DNA of 43,613 nucleotides from Mesorhizobium tamadayense (GTDB taxonomy: Bacteria > Pseudomonadota > Alphaproteobacteria > Rhizobiales > Rhizobiaceae): assembly GCF_003863365.1 (NCBI RefSeq), contig NZ_RQXT01000058.1, positions 1 to 43,613 on the forward strand. The letters are read 5' to 3'. Below the pieces are notes generated by a model. That model did not search any database and was not told where the DNA came from. It saw only the letters and a list, made by a program, of their open reading frames with translations. The position numbers and the translations under genes were made by a program. Position 1 is the stretch's first letter. Every line of letters starts with the position of its first letter. Positions 8,829 through 16,879 of the stretch are shown here, piece by piece.

Positions 8829-9605
8829 TCAGAACTTATGTGCCCACTGGCGCAATCCGATGGACATGATGCGCCACGGCTGCTCGACCAGGCGGTTCCA
8901 GGCGAAGCAGCAATGGTCGAGGATGTCGGCGTAGGATTTGAAGATCCTGTTGGACAGCCAGTTATCGCGCATGAACTGCCAGATATTCTCGACCGGGTTG
9001 AGTTCGGACATTTGGACGGCAGCGGCAAGAGGGTGATATTGGCCGGAACGATGAGCGTGCCGGAGCCATGCCATCCGGCCTGATCGAGCAGCAGCACGGC
9101 GTGCGCGCCCGGGGCGACGGCAACGGAGATTTCCGCCAGATGCAGGTTCATCGCTTCGGTATTGCATCGTGGCAGCACGAGCGCGGCGCCTTTGCCCTCG
9201 GCAGGTAGACAGCGCCAAAAATCCATGCCGAGGATCGGCGCTGATCCTTCGGAGCTGAGGGGCGGGTGCCGCGCCTTGCCCAGCGGCGGGTGAGCTTGGT
9301 CTGCTGGCCGATCCGGGCTTCATCCTGCCACCATAGCTCTATGGGCGTGCCGCGCGGGAGGCGCGCCCGGATCGCCGCCAGCTTGGCGGGGAAGTCTTTT
9401 TAAAAGCGGGGATCGCTTCGGCATCCTGCGCATGATGGCGCGGCCGGGCCGATAGCTTGCGGTAGCCGAGCGCGCGCAATTCCCGCCTCAGCGTCTGCTT
9501 GCTGATCGTGATCGCGAACTCATCCCACAGCCATTGGGCAAGGTCGATCAGTCGCCAGCGCACCACCCCGTGCGCCGCGCAATTGTGCGAGCGACACCTC
9601 ACCAT
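8829..9605 (-). pseudogene. IS630-family transposase, multiply frameshifted
   Basis: From high to low coordinate the minus strand encodes VRWRLIDLAQWLWDEFAITISKQTL (helix-turn-helix), LGYRKLSARPRHHAQ, then in another frame PAEGKGAALVLPRCNTEAMNLHL and VLLLDQAGWHGS (second DDE Asp), and after a further 1-nt shift ELNPVENIWQFMRDNWL (third DDE Glu) and a C-terminus ending WAHKF. The catalytic motifs are recognisable but no single frame joins them. The first 60-100 residues are missing where it abuts the recombinase fragment at 9597. Confidence 0.8.
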
Positions 9606-9963
9606 CGCTGAAGCGAAAGTTGAGAAAATCTCGGGCGACTAGCCCATAATTTAAGATCGTTTGACGAGACAGTGCACGTGCGTCTTGCAAATACCGCTGG
9701 TATGCCAGCACATGTTGTTCAACCGGTGACGGGTTGTACTCGGCCTTCTCTTCGGCGATTGCGTTCCGGCGTCGTAGAAAAGCCAACAGATGTCGAAGAG
9801 CTGTGCCGTCTCCACGCTTTGGCCGTTGCGCTCGGTCCAGCAAATAACGCTCAGCATACTCTTCATTTACGTCGCTTAGCTCAATCCCCTGCTGTCGGAG
9901 CCACGTACTGAAGCCTGCGGCCATCAGCACCTGGTCCTCATGGAAACAAGACCGTACCCTCAA
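9597..9963 (-). pseudogene. tyrosine recombinase, N-terminal domain fragment
   Basis: About 125 codons of a core-binding (SAM-like) domain of a phage-integrase-family protein: VLMAAGFSTWLRQQGIEL, ALRHLLAFLRRRNAI, SPVEQHVLAYQRYLQDARALSRQTI, ending FRFSDGEVSLAQL. The text then runs into IS630 sequence, so the catalytic domain (R...HxxR...Y) is gone. The style matches recombinases that occur as adjacent trios in rhizobia, and the fragment next door supports a former multi-recombinase element. Confidence 0.65.
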
Positions 9964-9989
9964 TCACCGAGCCATTCGGCAAACGGAAC

Positions 9990-10130
9990 AATGTAAATCG
10001 CCACCGGGCCAAAAAATCGACTGAACTTCGCCACGTGATGCACGTAGGATCGCCGGGTCTCCGGTGACAAATTGCGGATCGTCAGATCTTCAATCATCCG
10101 CTGACGCAGGGGGCTTATCTGGGGTTCTCC
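9990..10130 (-). pseudogene. second tyrosine recombinase N-terminal fragment
   Basis: The minus strand gives ISPLRQRMIEDLTIRNLSPE then TRRSYVHHVAKFSRFFG, a very characteristic start of tyrosine recombinases found beside IS91-like and trio elements. It fuses almost at once to unrelated sequence. Only the first 45 or so residues remain. Confidence 0.65.
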
Positions 10131-11093
10131 TGTCTGGAACGCTGGCTCGACACCAAATCTTCTCAGACAGGGGCCTCCTCAGGCCAGACCCCCGCATCAG
10201 CTACCGCGGCAGCGGTTTAGTTCAATCAGAAAATCGGCCGAAAGGGAATCCCCTCGTGAGTCACACCTTCAAGGATTTGGTATAAGCTGTTGCAACGCTC
10301 CTCAACCAGACTTCGCATGAAATCAGAGCCGAAGATAGCCGATAGGACGAACGACTTTGAGATCGCGTCATTCGTCCTCCCAAGCACCGCCTCTCATCGA
10401 GGAGCAGAATCTTCGGCTACACCGTCAGCGCGAGACACAGCGCAGGCTTATCTGCTGCGCGGTTCGCCCGGCGCACAGCAGACAGCGAGGCCGCTACGGC
10501 GCCGAAAAACTCGCGACGGCGGCTCGAGTCCGGGCCCGGTCTGCCATTTTTGGCAGGTGATCCCTGCAAGTACATGGCGTGGATCATCCCAGCTATCTCC
10601 TGGCCGCCCCATTGCCGTCGTCCTCTTTTCAGCCGGCCGAACCTCCCCGAACGCCGGACCAATAATGACGATCCCCTCTGAATAAGGAGCCCGACCGTCT
10701 GCGCCGTCTTGCCGTGGTCCCGGCTATGCCATGGCCCTACCCTTCCCTGCCTACACAGGTGGCGAAGTGCAATCAATTCTACCTTGTAATGACCTTGGAA
10801 AATACGACAGTTGCACCACAATAATCGGGTTAAGGCTGAAGACTTTTTAGGGAACCCTTCAAAAAGGAAACAGCAGCTCTTCCTGCCCTTACAAAGCCGG
10901 AGTCGCTCCATTAGAGAAAGCAGATCGCGAGCCAGGCCGTTCCGAACGGCCGATACGTTTGCGCAAGTCATAGTGCCCAGCCCTTCCACGACCGGAGCCG
11001 AAGCAATTCTGCCAGACAGTTTCAGGACTTCCCACGCCCGTGGCATCAGAAACCGCTTTTAGCGCCGGACATAACGCCACCTCCTTTGCGGCC
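10131..11093. other. stretch without a recognisable gene
   Basis: I see no convincing coding sequence here. Open frames exist on both strands (for example about 200 codons on minus, 10417-11046) but their composition is low-complexity Arg/Ser and matches nothing I know. Given the neighbours, it is probably decayed sequence. Confidence 0.5.
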
Positions 11094-11334
11094 CTAGCGC
11101 TTTGACGAGACAAGCAGCATCACCGGTCTTTGCAGTGCTTCCTTCAGCTCCGGGACTTCCATGAGCTGTTCCATCGACGGTTGCGAACTCATTGATCGCT
11201 TGGATGGCAAATCCGGCACTGACCAGCGCGTTAAGGGTGGTTCCAATGCTGCGCTAATACTTCACCACACCCTTGACAAACCAGTCGGTGCGAGGCGGCG
11301 GACGTCTTGGCTCAGCGATCTTGACGCTTTGCAT
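11094..11334 (-). pseudogene. class I SAM-dependent methyltransferase, C-terminal remnant
   Basis: The minus strand spells PPPRTDWFVKGVVKY, then an in-frame TAG where a His/Tyr codon is expected, then RSIGTTLNALVSAGFAIQAINEFA, and after a 1-nt shift MEQLMEVPELKEALQRPVMLLVSSKR before the natural stop. This is the C-terminal end of a common class of class I methyltransferases (VVKYHR-x-x-GT-x-LNAL, then a RP-x-x-LLV end). The SAM-binding N-terminal half is absent. It sits directly downstream of the MFS exporter gene. Confidence 0.7.
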
Positions 11335-11338
11335 GGGA

Positions 11339-12991
11339 TCAACGCCGAAAAAAGAAGCTTGTCGATTGATCCCGCTTGCGGGTCGCTCCGGTCGGCCGCT
11401 CAATCGAAAGCTTGGTGCGAGGCGCAATCTCTCCCACGTGCAATTCGAGGAGAAGCTGATCCAGTTCCTTGTCCGCCGCGGTGAGGCGATGGTTCAGGCG
11501 AAGGTAATCCATCCAAGTCGGCGTGCGGAATGTCTCTATCCAATGCAACGGGTCCTGCAGATCGCGCTGGAGGTTCCAGTGCCGAGCACCGACGCGGCTT
11601 TGTACTCGACGTCGTTCCCGCATCAAGTCCAGGAAAGCTTCGACATTGTTCTCCGGTATTGAGTACTCGATTTTGACGACGATCGGGCCGCTTCTCCACT
11701 TCAAGTCCAAGGCGAGCTTTGGCGTTTCGAAGGCAAGAGGATCTAGGTCAGACTCTTTCCATTGACGAATGGGGAGCAGGAACCCGGTGGCGGCAACCAA
11801 CAGGAGAGCGCCAGCGGAGCTTTCCAGCGCCAATGTGAGCGAATAGTTCTCAGCCACCATACCCCACAGCCAGCTGCCGGCCGCGATGCCGCCTGACGAG
11901 AGGGCAGAGTAAATCGAAAGCGTGCGACCAACGACCCACCGGGGGCTCGACAACTGCACGCTCACGTCAAGCCCCGTCCAGGTGACGACCCAGCCCGCGC
12001 CGCCGAGCGCCAAAGCCATCGTCGCCACGACCAGTGAAGGAGTGAAGGCCAGAACCAGGCAGCACGCCGCGCAGGCTACACACGCCAGTGTTGTCAGTCG
12101 CTCCTGCGATAGCGACCGTCTCAGCACGTTGTTGGAAATGCCGGCGCACAAGGCGCCCGTACCAAAGCCGGCCATAAGAATACCGTAGGCGATCGGCCCT
12201 CCCCCCAGCTGATTGCGGGCGACCAGGGGCAGCAAAGCCAGTATCGAGATGCTAGTAAAACCAAAAAGCGCTCCCCGCGCAATTGCGGCCTTGATTTCTC
12301 CCGACAGCGCCGTGAAGCGCCCTCCGTCATGAATGGCCGTGATCAATGGCTCACGTGGAAGGGGCGAAGAGCGAGCATTCCATTTGCAGCGCCCTATAGC
12401 CCACAGCATCGTCAGATACATCAGCGTCGCCAGCGCGAAAGCCGTCAGAGGTCCTGAGGAGGCAACGACGATGCCGCCGAGCGCCGGACCAATGCTTCGC
12501 ACGGCGTTGTAGCCGACTGAGATCAGCGTTACTGCGGCCGGAACTTCCCGCTTTCGCAGGATGTCGCCGACCGACGCGTGCCAGGCAGGGTCGGTGAAGG
12601 CGGCGCCGCATCCGGCCAAACAACTGAATGCGAGGATCATCCATGGATTGTAAAACCCCAGCCCCACAAGAGCAGTCAGCATCGTCGACGACAAGGCTAT
12701 CACGCACCAGCCGAGCGCCATCACATGGCGCCGGCTGAAATTGTCCGCAATGGCCCCGGCGAAGATCGACAGAATGAATACGGGCAGCGTCGTGGAAGTC
12801 TGCACCAGGGCAACCATCACGTCCGAAGGCGAGATGGTTGCCATCAGCCAACTGACCGCAACAGTCTGCATCAGCCAGCCCAAGCTGGACACCTGTGCGG
12901 CAGTCCAGATCGCGCGAAAGGTGGGATTCTCTAGCGGAGCAAACGTCGCCGACGAAACTGAAGCCGCGTCTGCGCGCACTACCCTGCTCAT
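11339..12991 (-). CDS. MFS exporter (MFS_3/EntS-like) with C-terminal soluble domain
   Basis: A 550-residue membrane transporter. Residues 25-420 hold 12 predicted helices; the loop after helix 2 has the MFS signature GAIADNFSRRHVM (G-x-x-x-D-x-x-x-R-R). It belongs to the EntS/DUF894-type drug and siderophore exporters. After the last helix, residues 430-520 form an extra soluble domain (VVKIEYSIPENNVEAFLDLMRERRRVQ, WIETFRTPTWMDYLRLN) resembling an antibiotic-monooxygenase-like ferredoxin fold, as seen in some rhizobial MFS_3 proteins. The frame is intact although nearly everything around it is decayed. An N-terminal piece of a close paralogue lies at 40635-40760. The substrate is unknown. 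Confidence 0.88.
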   Translation of the reverse strand: MSRVVRADAASVSSATFAPLENPTFRAIWTAAQVSSLGWLMQTVAVSWLMATISPSDVMVALVQTSTTLPVFILSIFAGAIADNFSRRHVMALGWCVIALSSTMLTALVGLGFYNPWMILAFSCLAGCGAAFTDPAWHASVGDILRKREVPAAVTLISVGYNAVRSIGPALGGIVVASSGPLTAFALATLMYLTMLWAIGRCKWNARSSPLPREPLITAIHDGGRFTALSGEIKAAIARGALFGFTSISILALLPLVARNQLGGGPIAYGILMAGFGTGALCAGISNNVLRRSLSQERLTTLACVACAACCLVLAFTPSLVVATMALALGGAGWVVTWTGLDVSVQLSSPRWVVGRTLSIYSALSSGGIAAGSWLWGMVAENYSLTLALESSAGALLLVAATGFLLPIRQWKESDLDPLAFETPKLALDLKWRSGPIVVKIEYSIPENNVEAFLDLMRERRRVQSRVGARHWNLQRDLQDPLHWIETFRTPTWMDYLRLNHRLTAADKELDQLLLELHVGEIAPRTKLSIERPTGATRKRDQSTSFFFRR

Positions 12992-13021
12992 TGGGCCGAG
13001 CCTCTCTTGCTTGTACAGGTC

Positions 13022-13362
13022 GCGTTAAAGATTTCTCGTTGTCGCACTTGCCTATGGAGAGTGGCAGGATCAGGGCATTAGAGGGTGCGTAGCGAAGTAT
13101 TTCTCGTGCGGCTCCTACAGGGTCGAAAATGAAACCCTTCTGCTAGAAAATGGCTGTTTATGCATCAGCCGAACCGCCTTAGCGGGTGCGATCGATGGTT
13201 CTGCCAGAGCGTCTGACCAGGACAGCAATGCAGAATCGTTTCCGTACCAAATCATGGGCGCTTGCGTGGGGTAGCAGTTTGAGTAGACAGTATTGATCGA
13301 GCACTGGCGTGACGTTCATTGCTTTCTGTGGCTGCTTTGATTAGGAAGCGGAACTTCTCCCA
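13022..13362. other. intergenic stretch, no gene seen
   Basis: This lies between the MFS gene (minus) and the MucR remnant (plus). It presumably contains the MFS promoter. I see no tts box, nod box, sigma-54 promoter or terminator. Confidence 0.4.
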
Positions 13363-13720
13363 TTGCTTTCAAATCATGAGCATTCCGTTACGGAAGAATC
13401 CGAGAACAATACTGCTTTCATCGAGCTCACTGCTGACGCCGTGTCGGCCTATGTCTCGAACAATCCAGTCCCCCTAGGCGAACTTCCGGCCATGCGCTTA
13501 AGAGCACAGTCGGCGGCTTTCCGGAAAAGCCTGAAGCACTCAAGCCTGCAATCCCCATCAAGGAGTCGGTCATGCACGACTACATCATCAGCCTGGAAGA
13601 CGGAAAAAAGTTCAAGTCATTGAAGCGGCATCTCTCTATCCACTACAGGCTGATGTCCGGCGTCGCCCCGAGTTATGCCACCGCGCTCGGCTTTGGCCAA
13701 AACTATTGGCCTTGGTAGAA
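13363..13720 (+). pseudogene. MucR/Ros-family transcriptional regulator, frameshifted
   Basis: The plus strand encodes TEESENNTAFIELTADAV then SAYVSNNPVPLGELPA, the conserved MucR N-terminus. One base later in phase it continues with EKPEALKPAIPIKESV, MHDYIISLEDGKKFKSLKRHL and SIHY, the Ros-type zinc-finger region, before degenerating (VAPSYATALG). The expected start codon is GTT rather than GTG/ATG. The first zinc-ligand Cys of the usual CLEDG motif is Ser. MucR proteins control exopolysaccharide and symbiosis genes; this copy is non-functional. Confidence 0.8.
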
Positions 13721-13904
13721 AGCTTAAGGAACCCGAACAGCCTGCCTGCAAAAAAGAACACGCAAAAAGGCCGTGGCCTGATGGTCCGTATTTCGCACGC
13801 GGCGTTTGAAAAGGCGGAAGAACCCCGCCTTTTAGCTGCGAACAGTTACCTGACTCCTCGCAGGCGTGCTGCGCAGGTTCGCTCAACGGGGTGCGCCATC
13901 TGAA

Positions 13905-14165
13905 AAAAGGTACTTGTAGCCGTTCGTCGTCATCCATCGGGCGCGCGCGAGATGGCTTTGCCATGCTCGGTACGCGCGCTCGGCTCTTTTTCAGGATCAA
14001 TTTTCAGCACGATTTCGGCCACGTCGCGCCACGTCTTCTGCTGCGGCGTCCAGTAGCCGAATGTACAAGATCAGCCGCTCCTTGTCGTAACCGGCTCAGT
14101 ATAGACACGGTGCTTCATCGGTGACATCCGGGTCGAGTAAGGGCGTGAGCATGCGTGCCATTCTT
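13905..14165 (-). pseudogene. DUF2285-family protein remnant
   Basis: The minus strand carries LDPDVTDEAP near the start, then KERLILYIRLLDAAAED, RDVAEIVLKIDPEKEP, and RARWMTTNGYKYL in successive frames. This order is diagnostic of the DUF2285 (transcription-factor-like) proteins common in rhizobial plasmids and ICEs. At least three frame disruptions are present. Confidence 0.65.
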
Positions 14166-14168
14166 CTA

Positions 14169-14875
14169 GGGTCAGGACCCATTAATTTGTTGAATTGACA
14201 TCTGTTGGGTGATTCAAGGTGGCAGGAGGTGCCGCCTTGAGTGATTTGCTGATGTTGACGCCGGAGCAGATGCGCCGGATCGAGCCTTTGGATCGTGCGC
14301 ACGGGAATCCCGTGGCGTGACCGTCCAGCCTTTTTCGGAAGTTGGAACACCGTCTTCAAGCGATTTGGTCAAAGCCGATGTTTTCGTTCGGCTTTTCGAG
14401 GCCTGTTCGGACCAGCCGGACATGGAGTTCGCCATGGTCGACGCAACCATCGTCAAGGTCCACCGCCACGGCCAGGGCGCAAAGGGGGACTCAAAGCCAG
14501 GCCATAGGCCGCTCCAAGCGCTGCATGACTACCATGCTTCTTGCGCTCACCGATGCGCTCGGCAATCTCGTGCGCTTCGTTCTCCTGCCAGGACATCGCT
14601 TCGATACGCTGGGCGTCGCCCCGCTCATTGACGGCCTCGCCTTCGGCGGGCGGATCGCTGACAAGACCTTCGACAGCAACCCGTCATTGCCGATCTGAAC
14701 GAGCGCGGCGCCAAGATCGTCATCTCGCAGCATCCGAGGCGCGCCTTGCCGCTGCCTCTCGATCTCGAACTCTACAAATGGCGTTATCTCATCGAGAACT
14801 TCTTATGCAAACTCAAGGAGTTCAAGCGTATCGCCATGCGAGCTGCACGGTACACGACTCAGGCGTGTTTTGAGA
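14169..14875 (+). mobile_element. IS5-family insertion sequence, decayed and truncated at its right end
   Basis: A left terminus GGGTCAGGACCC at 14169 is followed by the transposase start LSDLLMLTPEQMRRIEP. After an internal deletion come GIPWRDRPAFFGSWNTVFKRF, KADVFVRLFEACS, MEFAMVDATIVKVHRHGQGAKG (first DDE Asp), LTDALGNLVRFVLLPGHRFDTLG, LIDGLAFGG (second Asp) and LYKWRYLIENFLCKLKEFKRIAMRA (third Glu). Four or more frame changes occur. The right end is cut by IS4-family sequence at about 14875. Confidence 0.8.
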
Positions 14876-15529
14876 TCGTCATTGATCTTCGGGGTGCTTT
14901 TTCGAGCCAAGCATGGGCTGCTGCTTTGGGGCTGTTGAGTAACCAGTCTCTGAGCGCGTCGAGACCGATGCGGAACCAGGATTTTTCGCGGCGGCCATGG
15001 CTTTTGCGGGTATGGCCTTCATGCCCATGGTGCTGGGGGCGCATCGGTAGGCCCATGTGATGGCGAGCATGACGACGACGATGAGGCTTGCGAGCTTCTC
15101 TGGATTGGTGATGTGGGTGTCCTCGAGATTGAGGCCTCGTGTCTTGGCGTCACCGAACAGGCACTCGATGCCCCACCGCTTTCGGTAGTCGCCGAGCGCC
15201 TGCTTGGGGTCGGCGCGATTGGTGGCCACGATCAGCCATTCGCCGTTGCCAAGGCGTTTGGCGGCAAGACGAAGAGGTTCGCGCGTGGCGCCTGCGGTGC
15301 CGTTGATGTGCCCGACGAGGGTTGCGCGGGCCCGCCTGCGCCCGCAAGAGCGTGGCGAGCGACCATGCGCTGCCGTCCTCGAGGGTTAGGGTCATGTCGA
15401 CCTTCACGCGGATGGCAAAGGGGATATTGTTTTCGTTGAGGAAATCCATCCATTCGGCGCCGATGAACTCGCGGTCGGCGAGCTCCGGGCTTGCATGCCC
15501 AGATCGGCGCGAGCGCAAAATTCCTCAAC
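14876..15529 (-). pseudogene. IS4-family transposase, N-terminally truncated and frameshifted
   Basis: From 15529 downward the minus strand reads LADREFIGAEWMDFLNENNIPFAIR, LTLEDGSAWSLATLL, NLFVLPPNALATANGEW, then GDYRKRWGIECLFGDAKTRGLNLEDTHIT with PEKLASLIVVVMLAITWAY, and in another frame RREKSWFRIGLDALRDWLL. YRKRWGIE-x-x-F is the catalytic Glu (YREK) motif of IS4 transposases. At least three frame shifts are present and the N-terminal third is missing. It truncates the IS5 copy on one side and the remnant at 15530 on the other. Confidence 0.8.
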
Positions 15530-16368
15530 CAGGCCGTCCATGCATTGCTTTGCTACGTTTATTTCTTCCCCTGTCGAGGAAGAGGGGCCTGCGACACACG
15601 GGGTTGGCGGCAGGCTGGCCGCTGGCGCCGTGGCTTCACCCGCCGACATCGTAGGAAAGCCACGCCGCCCCGCAGCGGCCGCACGGGGCGCAGCCGCCAG
15701 AGTTCGATGTACGTCATCGGAGGGACCGGAAAAACCCTCGCGAACGGCATCATCTGCACCGCGCGCAATGGGGGCGTAGGACTTCCCCCTATCTTGGGGC
15801 CCAGCGTGCATCTGCTCGACGACGGTATCGAACGATTCACTGCCTTCCCCAGGAGCAACATTTGGATTGCCAGCGCGAACTGGTGATGCCCGCGTGGTGT
15901 CGGCTGCAGCAGTCCCAATGCGCGATCTACCATGTCGGCCAATGCCCTTCATATTCCATCTCCGATCTGGCGAGAATGCGCTCGCTAAAGTGTTGTCGGT
16001 CATCCATGCATGCTGGGTCGTCGAGCCCTCTCTGGTTGGATGGACCGCAACCGTCGTACCACCAAGACTTCGCTGGCCAGGATCGATTCCGCGTGGCCTT
16101 CCCTGCACGGCGTCCGTCATGCTGCTTGCCCAACGCATCGCACGCCCCAGCGTGGGAACTTCAGCTTGTTTGTTAGACGCGTCGAGCTTCTCAGACCCCG
16201 CTGCTCTGCGAGCTTCTTTTTCAAGTGCGCTTCCGCAGGTATGCCTGCATGAAAGTTTAGATCGGTCTGCCCCCGCGGCGAACAGAGCCTGTTCGCTAAG
16301 CGTGCAATCCTTGTCGACAGCGCCGGTTTAGCGCTGAACCGCGAAGGTGCATATTTTCCAGTTCGCAT
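15530..16368 (-). pseudogene. remnant of a TtsI-controlled gene, possible type III effector
   Basis: I do not recognise the family. An ATG at 16368 lies about 60 nt downstream of the tts box at 16427-16460 on the same strand, the usual position for a secreted nodulation-outer-protein gene. The ATG frame is open for about 84 codons. A longer frame one base away (from about 16326 to the IS4 junction near 15530) is rich in Ser, Ala, Gly, Pro, Thr and Arg, a composition typical of effector N-termini, with coding-like helices such as SEQALFAAGADRSK and ALEKEARRAAGSEKL. A single-base deletion early in the gene and truncation by IS4 sequence would explain the present state. Function is unknown. Confidence 0.45.
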
Positions 16369-16426
16369 CTCACCGCTCTACCTAGGCCCATGATGGGGCC
16401 TCGACCGTGCTTCGGGCGCACGCTCC

Positions 16427-16460
16427 CTTAAGGGGCGTTAGCTTTCGAAAAGCTGACGAG
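16427..16460 (-). promoter_or_regulatory. tts box (TtsI-binding promoter element)
   Basis: The minus strand reads CTCGTCAGCTTTTCGAAAGC followed by TAACGCCCCTTAA, an excellent match to the tts-box pattern, better conserved than the copy at 967-1000. It points toward lower coordinates, into the effector-like remnant. It overlaps the last codons of the truncated GDPD gene, so a rearrangement has joined the two. Confidence 0.85.
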
Positions 16461-16878
16461 TCTCAGATGGATCGCAATCCCGCTTGCCGTTCTTAGTACC
16501 AACATTCGTGGTGCGGCCCAGGTTGGTGTCGTACAACATGATCAGGTCGCCCCGCTGCGTAGAGCGCACGTCAATTTCGGTATATGTGGCGGCTTGGATT
16601 GCAGCACCGGAATTTTCTGGGATATCCCTGACGCTGGGATTCTCGCTGTTGTTGCCAACCGCATTGCCGCATAAGCCGCGATGGGCGCACAAGGTGTGAT
16701 CCCCGCGCGGGTCCCTCAGAACATCGCCGATTTTGTCGCTGTTGAACTCGCCAGCCTGCGCGATGTTCATCACAAAGCCGAGGGCTAGAACGACAAAACC
16801 CCTGCTGGCGGAGCGGCTGAGCTGGGCCAACGCCGTTCCGTAGTTGGGCACCGAGGTTGAAAAAATCTGTGTAGCCAT
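16438..16878 (-). pseudogene. glycerophosphodiester phosphodiesterase (GDPD), 3'-truncated
   Basis: From the ATG at 16878 the protein has a cleavable signal peptide (a hydrophobic stretch around FVVLALGFVMNIAQA). It then carries the GDPD N-terminal motifs: HRG in CAHRGLCG, PENSGAAI, TEIDVRSTQRGDLIMLYD and L-RTTN. The first His and the E-x-D metal ligands are present; the expected HD is YD here. It ends after 146 codons at the tts-box region, whereas full enzymes are 250-350 residues, so the C-terminal half of the barrel is lost. A periplasmic phosphodiesterase originally. Confidence 0.75.
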
Positions 16879-16879
16879 A

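Noticed and set aside
13617..14000. 127-codon minus-strand gene
   Set aside because: It overlaps the MucR remnant and mixes DUF2285-derived sequence with antisense frames.
15404..16138. Single 244-residue protein on minus
   Set aside because: Its C-terminal third is out-of-frame IS4 sequence, and an ATG at 16138 would lie far from the tts box; I treat it as part of a broken gene.
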